Source: a virus
DNA: 41,934 nucleotides
Virus record (IMG/VR): IMGVR_UViG_3300033153_006798
Span: 1-41,934 of that record
Strand: one strand, 5' to 3'
In this document: one piece after another, positions 22,425 to 28,875 of the stretch
Position numbering within the stretch: the first letter of the stretch is position 1
Layout: every line of letters begins with the position of its first letter
Notes under the pieces: model-generated
Told to the model about the DNA's origin: nothing
What the model saw: the letters and a program-made list of their open reading frames with translations, nothing else
The model's database searches: none
Made by a program: the position numbers and the translations under genes

Positions 22425-22898
22425 ATGGAAAATGTAGTAAGAGAAGACAATGTAATCAACATTAGCAAAGAGGATTTAGCCAATGAGCAACCGTTATCTA
22501 TCACGGAAGAACAGAGATTAAAAAAAGTAAGAGAAGACAAAGTAATTGATAAATTGACCAGACTTAGGGACAGGGTTTTATCAATCAAAAGAGTTATTGA
22601 AGAGGATCAGTTTATTGAAATATTCGTTAAACCTATCCGGGGGAATATCGAGGATATTAAACAAGAGCTTGAAACAGTTGATAAGCCTAGAGAGCTGGCT
22701 ATAAGGCAGGGAGCTTTAACGGCATATAGGAAAATGCTTAATTTCCCTGACACCGCCTGTAATGCTCTTGCTGATGAATGCCGGGATATAGAAAGAGAAC
22801 TTCCTCTTTTCTATGGTGAAAATGAAATGGTAAAAGAATGTAGAAAGTTCAGATTTGATAGAAAAAAATATAAAATATTTACTAATTATTCAGAATAA
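22425..22898 (+). CDS. Hypothetical helical protein
   Basis: A 157-residue protein starting with ATG 22425 after TAGGAGATTTT. It has a flexible N-terminus, then a coiled-coil-like middle (KVIDKLTRLRDRVLSIKRVI, DIKQELETVDKPRELAIRQG) and a basic end. There are no enzyme motifs. It follows the helicase in the same operon, so a role in replication is possible. I do not recognise the family. Confidence 0.6.
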   Translation: MENVVREDNVINISKEDLANEQPLSITEEQRLKKVREDKVIDKLTRLRDRVLSIKRVIEEDQFIEIFVKPIRGNIEDIKQELETVDKPRELAIRQGALTAYRKMLNFPDTACNALADECRDIERELPLFYGENEMVKECRKFRFDRKKYKIFTNYSE

Positions 22899-22945
22899 AA
22901 ATAATATCCGCTCAGAAATGGGCGGGTGAACATAGAGAGGACTTA

Positions 22946-23110
22946 ATGACAACATCAATCATTATATTGATAATGCAATCTATTGCAGCAATCGGAATGG
23001 TTATTCTTAGTTTAGATACAAAAATGTCAATCCACAGTTTTGAGCATTCTATGAATATCGCGCAACATAAACGGTATTATAAATATACAGATATTGAGGA
23101 ATTGTTTTAA
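22946..23110 (+). CDS. Small membrane protein
   Basis: A 54-residue protein with one N-terminal membrane segment (TTSIIILIMQSIAAIGMVIL) and a cytoplasmic-type tail with His, Lys and Tyr. The start is ATG 22946 after AGAGAGG, and the stop is directly adjacent to the next ATG (23111). Such small phage membrane proteins can alter host membrane or exclude other phages; no evidence decides here. Confidence 0.6.
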   Translation: MTTSIIILIMQSIAAIGMVILSLDTKMSIHSFEHSMNIAQHKRYYKYTDIEELF

Positions 23111-23347
23111 ATGAAACAGCTTGAACTATTTACAATAACAGTATGTAAAGAATGTGATTTATTTGAATCAACAATGAGTAATTATGGATGGTGCCATAAA
23201 AAGAAAATTGGTTTAATGGATAGAGCTATATATGAAAATAGCAATTATTGTGAAATAGAAAGAAGATTATTTAATAATAGGCTTCTTGATAAAAGATTGT
23301 CCGGTTTAATATCACATATAGAAATGTACAAATCCTGGAAAAAATAA
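23111..23347 (+). CDS. Small Cys-containing protein
   Basis: A 78-residue protein with four Cys in two pairs (VCKECDLF, then a Cys in YGWCHKK and one in NYCE), a layout suited to a metal knuckle. The rest is basic and helical. It is the last gene of the rightward block and its end faces the leftward lipoprotein gene two bases away. It may belong with the other Cys-knuckle proteins of this phage. Confidence 0.6.
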   Translation: MKQLELFTITVCKECDLFESTMSNYGWCHKKKIGLMDRAIYENSNYCEIERRLFNNRLLDKRLSGLISHIEMYKSWKK

Positions 23348-23349
23348 TC

Positions 23350-23787
23350 TTACTCCAGAAACCCCGCATCTTTATATTTTTTAAATGCAATATCAAAATT
23401 ATTTAAAATGTCCCGGTAATTAAGCATACGCTTATTATATTTTTCTTCTGTAATAATTCCAGCTTTCCATTCAGCAAACGCCGCCCATTTTAACCATTGG
23501 ACGTCAAGAACCATAAGCCGATATTCATTTATCATATGTGAGACTTCGATAGTGTTAATATAATCTTCAAGATATTTAACTGCATCTTTCGGCTCTGAGG
23601 TTTTATATTCTTCCCCGATATCAGGTTGAACTATTAAAACAACGCCGTCCGGTTTATCTCCGAATATCGGCGGATCAGGATAAATATATTCAGTCGTTAC
23701 GCAGCTTGTTATAGTTAGAAATAATATCATCACGCAAAATAGCAAACTTTTCTTTATCTTCAGACTGGAATAATAGAACATCGTCAA
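23350..23787 (-). CDS. Lipoprotein, candidate outer-membrane spanin (second pair)
   Basis: A 145-residue protein with a basic start, a hydrophobic signal peptide and lipobox (FLTITSC, Cys at about residue 29), then a long exported domain with helices (SHMINEYRLMVLDVQWLKWA, YNKRMLNYRDILNNFDIAFK). The gene start lies inside the end of the upstream coiled-coil membrane protein gene in another frame, overlapping by 98 bases, the usual sign of an Rz/Rz1 pair. It differs in sequence from the other pair at 28525-29068. Alternative: an unrelated periplasmic or surface lipoprotein. Confidence 0.6.
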   Translation of the reverse strand: MTMFYYSSLKIKKSLLFCVMILFLTITSCVTTEYIYPDPPIFGDKPDGVVLIVQPDIGEEYKTSEPKDAVKYLEDYINTIEVSHMINEYRLMVLDVQWLKWAAFAEWKAGIITEEKYNKRMLNYRDILNNFDIAFKKYKDAGFLE

Positions 23788-24133
23788 TATTTTTTATTAA
23801 ATCTTTCTTTTCCTGTTCAAATCGTTTTACATCTTTTTGTATCTCTCCAAGTGAACTGTTCATCGTCCTCAAATCACCGTCAAATCTTGCATCCTGTAGC
23901 TCTAAAGCAGTAACTTTCTCCTCAAGCTTTTTAACTGCGCCTGTTGGTACATGGCATCGGTCATGTACTGCACCAATATCTTCTTTTACTTCCTCTAAAA
24001 TATGAGAATGTTTTTTAATCTTAGTATCTAGCTTATTTAGCCAGTTAACCACTGGAATTAATATTGTTATCATAATAACTAAAACCCCTGCGGCAGGACC
24101 ATATGTTTCTATTAATGTAAAAAAATCTAGCAT
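23690..24133 (-). CDS. Membrane-anchored coiled-coil protein, candidate inner-membrane spanin
   Basis: A 147-residue protein with one N-terminal membrane segment (AAGVLVIMITILIPVVNWL) and a long charged coiled coil (about residues 35-130, with repeated Leu and Glu/Lys heptads) ending in a short tail. This is the layout of an i-spanin. The overlap with the lipoprotein gene strengthens that reading. Length is close to lambda Rz. It is placed far from the endolysin, so a role other than lysis cannot be excluded. It starts at ATG 24133 after GAGAGGATAGAA. Confidence 0.6.
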   Translation of the reverse strand: MLDFFTLIETYGPAAGVLVIMITILIPVVNWLNKLDTKIKKHSHILEEVKEDIGAVHDRCHVPTGAVKKLEEKVTALELQDARFDGDLRTMNSSLGEIQKDVKRFEQEKKDLIKNIDDVLLFQSEDKEKFAILRDDIISNYNKLRND

Positions 24134-24154
24134 TTCTATCCTCTCAATTTATTA

Positions 24155-24183
24155 ATTATACACATATTTCCTATTTCTTACAA
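24155..24183 (-). promoter_or_regulatory. Leftward promoter for the second spanin-like pair
   Basis: On the minus strand there is TTGTAA (24183-24178), a 17-base spacer and a perfect TATAAT (24160-24155), about 22 bases before the ATG at 24133. Confidence 0.6.
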
Positions 24184-24198
24184 TTAACAATAAAAAGA

Positions 24199-24226
24199 TT
24201 GACTTTTATGTATAGTTAGATATAAT
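24199..24226 (+). promoter_or_regulatory. Rightward promoter for the accessory block
   Basis: TTGACT (24199-24204), a 16-base spacer and a perfect TATAAT (24221-24226). The ATG at 24234 comes only eight bases later, so its message would be leaderless or nearly so; the next gene at 24407 has its own strong ribosome site. Confidence 0.65.
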
Positions 24227-24233
24227 AATATAT

Positions 24234-24410
24234 ATGACAGTAAAAGAATGCGGTATTGAATCAGGTAGATCGGATCAAACAATCCGGTGGTGGATTAAGA
24301 AAAGAGGCTTGAAAGCTAAGAAGAAGGGATTCAAGGAGTTGTCTATTTCTCCTGAAGATTGGAAAGATTTCTGTGATGAGCATGGGATAGAAAGGAGGGG
24401 AGAGAGTTGA
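24234..24410 (+). CDS. Small helix-turn-helix protein
   Basis: A 58-residue basic protein with an N-terminal helix-turn-helix: TVKECGIESGRSDQTIRWW, then IKKRGLKAKKKGFKELSI. The layout is like MerR/excisionase-type or transposase-type DNA readers, in which the WW..K..GL part is a recognition helix and wing. It is the first gene of the rightward accessory block and overlaps the next gene by four bases (TTGA). It may regulate its own promoter or the divergent one. Confidence 0.65.
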   Translation: MTVKECGIESGRSDQTIRWWIKKRGLKAKKKGFKELSISPEDWKDFCDEHGIERRGES

Positions 24411-24610
24411 AAGATAAATATAAGGCATTTAATTATTATTCTGAAAATTGCCCTGTTGAATGGGTATACTGCGATGAATATGAAATTGTTGTAAATATGG
24501 AAACTAATGAAATAGTTTGCATGTTGGGCGAACCTGAAGATAGAACATTTAGTAGAGACTTGTCAAAACTAATTTCATTATTAAACTCAATATCTGTATT
24601 AGGGGATTGA
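24407..24610 (+). CDS. Small acidic hypothetical protein
   Basis: A 67-residue protein starting at TTG 24407, behind a strong GGAGGGG ribosome site and overlapping the previous stop. It is acidic and mixed, with two Cys (ENCPVEWVYCDEYE) and a last helix. Not recognised. Acidic early proteins of this size can act on host enzymes, which is only a guess. Confidence 0.55.
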   Translation: MKDKYKAFNYYSENCPVEWVYCDEYEIVVNMETNEIVCMLGEPEDRTFSRDLSKLISLLNSISVLGD

Positions 24611-24614
24611 ACAA

Positions 24615-24782
24615 ATGAGCAGCAAGAACGCTAAAAAATACAGACGGCTTGTTATCCATCAGCAAAATAAACAGGGGTTAAAAATCATTCTGAATTATAT
24701 TGATGGACTTATAAAAAATCCATTAAAACTCAGAATAATATTTTCATGGTCTATTATTCGGGGAAAGAATCCGTTTAAATGA
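24615..24782 (+). CDS. Small basic protein
   Basis: A 55-residue, very basic protein, with start ATG 24615 four bases after the previous stop and stop overlapping the next ATG (ATGA at 24779). Its middle has a hydrophobic helix (GLKIILNYIDGLIKNPLKLR). It could bind nucleic acid or membrane. Not recognised. Confidence 0.5.
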   Translation: MSSKNAKKYRRLVIHQQNKQGLKIILNYIDGLIKNPLKLRIIFSWSIIRGKNPFK

Positions 24783-25102
24783 GGGAGAAGGTTTTGATAG
24801 GTAAAGATTTAGCACGGCTAATTTATAATTGTCACACTCAGATTGAAGATTGTGACAATCTAATAGAAAAAATGTCTGAAGCAATTGAAAAAAACGGAGA
24901 TGAAAAACTCATAGATGCATTCGGGAGCAGGCAAGGATTTGAATTCGGTATTCCTATAGGACATAGAAGTTCTGGTGGACACCGCGTTCTTAAAAATGTT
25001 AGCCCTGAAATGGCTAACAAAGTAATAAATGAACATAAAGAGTTTAATCAGAGAGAATTAAAAAGATTAAATGGATTAGCTTTCATCCAATGTTCTAAAT
25101 AA
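24779..25102 (+). CDS. Hypothetical protein
   Basis: A 107-residue mixed protein, starting in overlap with the previous gene. It has two likely helices at the N-terminus, a Gly/His/Arg-rich middle (FGIPIGHRSSGGHRVLKNVS, residues about 59-78) and a basic helical end. The middle could bind a phosphate, but there is no complete P-loop. Not recognised. Confidence 0.55.
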   Translation: MREKVLIGKDLARLIYNCHTQIEDCDNLIEKMSEAIEKNGDEKLIDAFGSRQGFEFGIPIGHRSSGGHRVLKNVSPEMANKVINEHKEFNQRELKRLNGLAFIQCSK

Positions 25103-25129
25103 AAAATGCCCCTGCACGGCATCAGGGGC
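25101..25129 (-). terminator. Leftward Rho-independent terminator
   Basis: On the minus strand the stem is GCCCCTG-N8-CAGGGGC (25129-25108), followed by ATTTTTT. On the plus strand no T run follows, so it stops leftward transcripts, such as those from 25667 and 25446, before they run against the accessory block. Confidence 0.6.
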
Positions 25130-25156
25130 AAACGTAAAAAATAAAGGAGTTTTTCT

Positions 25157-25489
25157 ATGAAAAGAAAACTGTTATTAATAATATACTGTATAATATTGTA
25201 TATTGCAACAAGTTGTCAAAATCCGGTGATTGATGAAATCCCGGAAACAGTAGAAATACCAGAGACAATTATAGAAACACCGGTAATTATTGAAGAGGAG
25301 ATAAAAGAAGTGGAATTAAAACCGATTGAAGTATTTGAGAAATACGCCGTATCTGATAAAAAAGTTTTTGGACTTGAAGGGAATAGTTTAACTGCTATTG
25401 TATTAAAAGATTCAGAGGATAATATTGTATTGTTTAATGATTTTTTTATTGCTCAGGGGCATTATAAAGAACAAGCTCAATGCATTTAA
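25157..25489 (+). CDS. Small lipoprotein
   Basis: A 110-residue protein with a basic start, hydrophobic signal segment and lipobox (LYIATSC, Cys near residue 20). An acidic Glu/Ile/Pro-rich spacer follows (residues about 25-60), then a small folded domain (KYAVSDKKVFGLEGNSLTAI). A lipid-anchored short protein on a linker would suit superinfection exclusion, as with known phage lipoproteins. Its end overlaps the leftward gene 25446-25667 tail to tail. Confidence 0.65.
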   Translation: MKRKLLLIIYCIILYIATSCQNPVIDEIPETVEIPETIIETPVIIEEEIKEVELKPIEVFEKYAVSDKKVFGLEGNSLTAIVLKDSEDNIVLFNDFFIAQGHYKEQAQCI

Positions 25490-25667
25490 GCTTTTCGAGA
25501 AGATTATAGTTGTGTTCTTTTAATCTGCCCATCTCATCTAAACGCCTTATTCCTGCATTCAGTACTAATCTAACTTCCCTTAATCCAGCTCTAATCATTA
25601 TGTCTAAATCTTCGCTTTCTGATAATTTTGTTAAAAATTTAATTGAATCATTTATTCTCTTTTTCAT
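25446..25667 (-). CDS. Small helical protein, leftward
   Basis: A 73-residue basic and helical protein (SIKFLTKLSESEDLDIMIRA, LREVRLVLNAGIRRLDEM) on the minus strand. Its ATG follows GGGGAAAGAT. Its 3' end overlaps the lipoprotein gene by 44 bases in antisense, so the two mRNAs would be complementary there. Function unknown. Confidence 0.5.
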   Translation of the reverse strand: MKKRINDSIKFLTKLSESEDLDIMIRAGLREVRLVLNAGIRRLDEMGRLKEHNYNLLEKLKCIELVLYNAPEQ

Positions 25668-25736
25668 ATCTTTCCCCTTTGCCCCGATTAAGGGGCTTAT
25701 TTGATTATATCCGGCATCACACCGGATTAGTTTTAC

Positions 25737-25889
25737 TTATTCCCATTTAATATTGATTACAATATTTCCTTTACCAGAATTCAACATTAAAAAGTTTTCA
25801 TCTTCAGCAAGTCCACAATAACCGAACTCTGCTTGAAGTTTAGAAAGTAACTCTTTTTTAATTTCTTCTATCATTTTTAAATCTTCCAT
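25737..25889 (-). CDS. Small leftward protein
   Basis: A 50-residue protein; ATG 25889 is chosen for AAGGAG six bases upstream (the frame extends 14 codons further without a site). It has an N-terminal helix (MIEEIKKELLSKLQAEFG) and a short strand region. It is driven by the leftward half of the divergent promoter. In position it mirrors a repressor opposite an antirepressor, but it shows no HTH. Confidence 0.5.
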   Translation of the reverse strand: MEDLKMIEEIKKELLSKLQAEFGYCGLAEDENFLMLNSGKGNIVINIKWE

Positions 25890-25907
25890 TTCAATCTCCT
25901 TAATAAT

Positions 25908-25936
25908 ATAATATATCTTAACATGTGGCATGTCAA
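25908..25936 (-). promoter_or_regulatory. Leftward promoter of a divergent pair
   Basis: On the minus strand there is TTGACA (25936-25931), a 17-base spacer and TATTAT (25913-25908), 18 bases before the ATG at 25889. Confidence 0.7.
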
Positions 25937-25945
25937 GTGTTGACA
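25931..25945. promoter_or_regulatory. Dyad TGTCAA-GTG-TTGACA joining two -35 boxes
   Basis: The -35 boxes of the divergent promoters are back to back with three bases between them, forming a perfect 15-base dyad. One protein bound here would block both promoters, which suits an operator. Confidence 0.55.
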
Positions 25946-25968
25946 GTGGTTATTTTATGAAGTATTCT
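25940..25968 (+). promoter_or_regulatory. Rightward promoter for the antirepressor gene
   Basis: TTGACA (25940-25945), a 17-base spacer and TATTCT (25963-25968), 16 bases before the ATG at 25985 with AGAGGT between. Confidence 0.7.
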
Positions 25969-25984
25969 AAAGATAGAGGTAATT

Positions 25985-26614
25985 ATGTTTGATATAGAAA
26001 TAATAGATAGAAAAGGAATTAAGGTAATAGACTCAAAGCTATTGCATAAAAAATTAGAGGTTAAATCTTATCATGCTGACTGGATCAGAAGGAGGATAGA
26101 AAATTACGGATTCGTGGAGAAGAGGGATTTTTATATGGACCAGTTCTCAACCGTGAGAGGTGGGAGCAAGAGAAAGGTTTACTTGATGACCGTTGATATG
26201 TGTAAGCATATGGCAATGATTGAAAATAATCATACTGGGCAAAAGGTAAGAGATTACTTTATAGAGATTGAAAAACGTTATAGAAAAACTGAAGTTATTA
26301 GACTTGCAAGCAAACAAGTAAGAAAATCATTAACTGATTCTGTCCGTGATTCAGGAGAAAACGACCGGATGCATGGGAATGGATACAGCAATTATACAAG
26401 AATGGTTTATGAAATTACCGGATTAAAAGAAGAATATAAAAAGTATAAACAATTTGAGGCTGAAGGTGCTTTCAGGGATTGGATAGAACCGGATGAATTA
26501 AAACGTGTAGAACTTGCTGAATCCCTAATTAAACCATTACTGGAACTCGATAAACAATACAGCGAGATAAAGGAAACATTGAAGCCATTATTTGAAAAGA
26601 AGGAGATAAACTAA
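25985..26614 (+). CDS. AntA/AntB-type phage antirepressor
   Basis: A 209-residue protein whose N-terminal half is an AntA/AntB domain: IDSKLLHKKLEVKSYHADWI, RRRIENYGFVEKRDFY, then YLMTVDMCKHMAMIENNHTG and VRDYFIEIEKRY (residues about 15-95). The second half is helical and charged, with no KilA-N or BRO domain. AntA proteins bind or relieve phage repressors and help induction or superinfection. It is driven by its own divergent promoter and followed in overlap by the next gene (TAATG). No repressor with a CI-type C-terminal domain is seen in this genome. Confidence 0.87.
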   Translation: MFDIEIIDRKGIKVIDSKLLHKKLEVKSYHADWIRRRIENYGFVEKRDFYMDQFSTVRGGSKRKVYLMTVDMCKHMAMIENNHTGQKVRDYFIEIEKRYRKTEVIRLASKQVRKSLTDSVRDSGENDRMHGNGYSNYTRMVYEITGLKEEYKKYKQFEAEGAFRDWIEPDELKRVELAESLIKPLLELDKQYSEIKETLKPLFEKKEIN

Positions 26615-27111
26615 TGCACGATCCTATGACAGTTGTTTACAGAAATAATATATTTACAATTTGGCATGTTGACCCGATGACAGATGGTACAGATAATTCA
26701 TGTGGATGGACATTCTCAAAATTAACAAAAAAGGAAAATGAAATTCTTAAAAAAGATCTTGATTATAATAGATCTTCAATAATTAAAACCGTTAAAGAAT
26801 GGAAGAATGGAAATGAATTAAGAGTGGTTTATTCAGTTTATCATACAATTAAATGGAAATTTTATAAAAAACATTTAAATACAAAAGATTATCTTTATAT
26901 TTTAGATTTATGCCTAAACCCTTATGATGATCTAACTATTTATGATGATGGGAATGATGAACAAGAATTTGATTTATTTTATTGGAATCTTGCCAGACTT
27001 GTAAAAACAAAATATCGGAAATGGTGGAATCATCCTAAATATCATTTCTGGCATTGGAGCATTAAAATAAATAAATATTATTTGGAAAGAAGGGGTGGTA
27101 ATCCAAAATGA
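26614..27111 (+). CDS. Phage hypothetical protein (DGTDNSCGW motif)
   Basis: A 165-residue protein rich in Trp, Tyr, Lys and His. The start IFTIWHVDPMTDGTDNSCGW is a recurring opening of phage proteins of unknown function. The rest is helical with many aromatics, ending in a basic tail. It overlaps the antirepressor gene by one base and the next gene by four. Function unknown; early accessory. Confidence 0.65.
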   Translation: MHDPMTVVYRNNIFTIWHVDPMTDGTDNSCGWTFSKLTKKENEILKKDLDYNRSSIIKTVKEWKNGNELRVVYSVYHTIKWKFYKKHLNTKDYLYILDLCLNPYDDLTIYDDGNDEQEFDLFYWNLARLVKTKYRKWWNHPKYHFWHWSIKINKYYLERRGGNPK

Positions 27112-27257
27112 TAGATAAAATAGAATACTCCGAAAACAAATTATTAAATGATTATTATGATAAGCAGGACAGAGAGGAAAACGATAATAATGAAAATGAA
27201 AGGCTTGATTACCTGGACCATAAAGCCGTTGAAAGGATGCTTGATGAAAATTATTGA
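27108..27257 (+). CDS. Small charged hypothetical protein
   Basis: A 49-residue protein with many Asp, Glu and Asn (DREENDNNENERLDYLDHKA), starting in overlap with the previous stop (ATGA) and overlapping the next gene's start in another frame. Probably disordered to helical. Not recognised. Confidence 0.5.
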   Translation: MIDKIEYSENKLLNDYYDKQDREENDNNENERLDYLDHKAVERMLDENY

Positions 27258-27357
27258 TGAGCTTAAACGTAGTTCTAAATGGGATTATGGATACAGATTG
27301 TTTCTTCTGGTTGTAATTGTGTTGTTTATTTCTATTTTTATAATGGAGGTTGTTTGA
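27244..27357 (+). CDS. Very small membrane protein
   Basis: A 37-residue protein: a short basic N-terminus, then one membrane segment (LFLLVVIVLFISIFIMEVV) to the end. ATG 27244 is inside the previous gene's tail; its stop overlaps the next ATG (TGATG). A longer frame from 27148 has no ribosome site. Coupling on both sides makes it likely to be real. Confidence 0.5.
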   Translation: MKIIDELKRSSKWDYGYRLFLLVVIVLFISIFIMEVV

Positions 27358-27644
27358 TGGGTATTATTGAAAAGTTGGGAATAACTCCGGAGCCGTGGTT
27401 GCCTGCAAAAGATGGATCTGTTTATGCAGAATTAGGGACGTGGATAGCTGATGTTAGAGGATCTGATAATTTAATAAATTCTAACCTTATCGCCGCCGCT
27501 CCTGAAATGCTTGAGGCTTTGATTGAATGTAGAGAATTGTTATCCGGTTGGCCTGCATATACCCATATATGTGGTGTTATGAGGCAGGCAATCGAAAAAG
27601 CCTGTCATCCAAAATCATGGGAAGAAGTAAAGAAGCTATTATAA
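27357..27644 (+). CDS. Conserved small phage protein (LIAAAPEMLEAL motif)
   Basis: A 95-residue protein; ATG 27357 has GGAGGT nine bases upstream and overlaps the previous stop. The core NSNLIAAAPEMLEALIECRE is a very common motif of small phage proteins, with an N-terminal domain holding Trp and Gly. Function is unknown despite wide spread. Confidence 0.72.
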   Translation: MGIIEKLGITPEPWLPAKDGSVYAELGTWIADVRGSDNLINSNLIAAAPEMLEALIECRELLSGWPAYTHICGVMRQAIEKACHPKSWEEVKKLL

Positions 27645-27655
27645 AGGAATAGAAT

Positions 27656-28030
27656 ATGTTTAAAAAAGACTGTTATTTTTATTTTGAATGTGAAGGGCAA
27701 AGCGAATGTACAAGAACAAGATTACTGATTGACGCATGCCTCTCTGATTGTCCCGAATATAAGAAGTTATGTCCCGAATATAAGAAGTTATGTCCCTGTA
27801 AAGGGAAGAACCCAGAGGAGGAGAAAGTGAAAATAGATTATTCAAAAGACGAATTTCAGGGATGCAATCATTATGGAGTAGAAACTTCAAACCCTAACGA
27901 TACCCCTATAAAGTCAGAGGAGCGATTATATTCTATCTCTGAGATAAAAGATGCTCTACTTAGCGCTCTGATAACAAACAAAGGGTGTTTGTCTTGTGAG
28001 TTGGTTAGAAGGCTGAAGGGGTTGGAATAG
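27656..28030 (+). CDS. Cys-rich protein with internal repeat
   Basis: A 124-residue protein with eleven Cys, nine of them in the first half (DCYFYFECEGQSECTRTRLL, then a repeated CPEYKKL and CPCKG). A perfect 21-base tandem repeat in the DNA (27749-27790) doubles CPEYKKL. The C-terminal half has an acidic linker and a helix (SISEIKDALLSALI). Its last codons lie in the first part of the 69-base repeat. It may be a zinc protein; unknown function. Confidence 0.6.
   Translation: MFKKDCYFYFECEGQSECTRTRLLIDACLSDCPEYKKLCPEYKKLCPCKGKNPEEEKVKIDYSKDEFQGCNHYGVETSNPNDTPIKSEERLYSISEIKDALLSALITNKGCLSCELVRRLKGLE
27749..27796. repeat. 21-base tandem repeat
   Basis: Two perfect copies (27749-27769 and 27770-27790) plus six bases of a third. 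The period of 21 keeps the frame and adds one CPEYKKL unit to the protein. Confidence 0.9.
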
Positions 28031-28161
28031 TGGAAGAAGATGGAATAGATATAGATTTTATTAAGAAATGTGTTGAGAAGGCTGAAGGGTTTGGAATAGT
28101 GGAAGAAGATGGAATAGATATAGATTTTATTAAGAAATGTGTTGAGAAGGCTGAAGGGTTT
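28007..28161. repeat. 69-base tandem repeat across a gene junction
   Basis: About 2.25 copies with period 69 and a single mismatch (28021 against 28090). The unit includes the stop of the upstream gene and the GTG start of the downstream gene, so the second copy carries a second TAGTG junction (28097-28101). The period keeps the frame. Confidence 0.9.
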
Positions 28162-28512
28162 ATTTTTAGGAAAGGATATAAAGATCATAACTTCTTAATA
28201 ACTCCATTAAAGCATTTAATAAATCTTGATAATTTAACGCCAGATCATCCTAATATCTTAAAATGGACTAGGGAATATTTCCCTCTCCTCCTTCAGCGAG
28301 CTATTGAGGGTGTGAACAATCTACACCTCAATGATGACAAATATCCAACAATTTTATTTGACTGTTACGAAATCGAAATAAGATATAATAAAACAGAATG
28401 GAAAGATAAAAGCTTTCATTTCGATATGTTTGACTCAATCGACCAAGCCAAAGAATCAGCATTAAAGTATGTCTTTAAAGACTCCCTATCGATATCATAC
28501 AGAGGCATATAG
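28030..28512 (+). CDS. Hypothetical protein with duplicated N-terminus
   Basis: A 160-residue protein starting at GTG 28030, which shares a base with the previous TAG. The first 46 residues are two copies of a 23-residue unit (EEDGIDIDFIKKCVEKAEGF and three linking residues), from the 69-base repeat. GTG 28099 in the second copy could also start it, giving 137 residues. The rest is mixed alpha/beta (DKYPTILFDCYEIEIRYNKT, FDSIDQAKESALKYVF). I do not recognise it. It is the last gene of the rightward block and faces the leftward lysis genes. Confidence 0.6.
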   Translation: MEEDGIDIDFIKKCVEKAEGFGIVEEDGIDIDFIKKCVEKAEGFIFRKGYKDHNFLITPLKHLINLDNLTPDHPNILKWTREYFPLLLQRAIEGVNNLHLNDDKYPTILFDCYEIEIRYNKTEWKDKSFHFDMFDSIDQAKESALKYVFKDSLSISYRGI

Positions 28513-28524
28513 TAGGGAGCCAGT

Positions 28525-28875
28525 TTAATCTATCAAATCAATTCCGGTAGATATACTTTCCAGCCAGTCCAAAACTTCCCGGCAATATTCTATTTCGTAA
28601 TCGATATTTTCAGATATAAATAATCCTGTAGATTTAGCGGATAATAATAGTTTCAGGTGTGCTGAATATAAATCGACCTGTGTTTTTAATATTGCCCTGA
28701 GTTCTGGATTATCTTGTGTAAAAATAACAATTTCCGGCGTAATCCCTGCAATTAAATATTCACTTCTTGCGGGTTCTTCTTTTGGGCACGTTCGGCAACT
28801 TCCCAGCGTAATTGATAGCAAGCTCATCGTCAGACATATTGTCAAGATTTTTGTTAATGTTTTTATTTTCTTCAT
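28525..28875 (-). CDS. Outer-membrane spanin lipoprotein (Rz1-like)
   Basis: A 116-residue protein with a signal peptide and lipobox (ITLGSC, Cys near residue 27), then an exported, mostly helical domain (LRAILKTQVDLYSAHLKLLL). Its start lies within the i-spanin gene in another frame, overlapping by 116 bases. Position at the end of the holin-endolysin cluster fits Rz1. It is larger than classical Rz1 and lacks a Pro-rich tail, so it may span the periplasm in a different way. Confidence 0.72.
   Translation of the reverse strand: MKKIKTLTKILTICLTMSLLSITLGSCRTCPKEEPARSEYLIAGITPEIVIFTQDNPELRAILKTQVDLYSAHLKLLLSAKSTGLFISENIDYEIEYCREVLDWLESISTGIDLID

Noticed and set aside
23335-23358. Possible terminator CTGGA/TCCAG at the converging ends of 23347 and 23350
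   Set aside because: Only five pairs with a long A/T loop; likely chance.
25684-25731. Two short GC hairpins (GCCCC/GGGGC and ATCCGG/CCGGAT) between leftward small genes
   Set aside because: Stems of five to six pairs without a clear T run on the strand that is transcribed; not firm enough to call.
27148-27357. A 69-residue frame starting at 27148
   Set aside because: Its first half overlaps the coupled gene 27108-27257 and has no ribosome site; only the part from ATG 27244 is supported.
28007-28161. CRISPR-like repeat array
   Set aside because: The repeats are directly tandem without unique spacers and are in-frame coding; no cas genes are present.
28482-28519. Hairpin CTCCCTA/TAGGGAG between the converging gene ends
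   Set aside because: The stem is seven pairs with a loop of 24 and no T tract, and it overlaps coding sequence; too weak to call a terminator.
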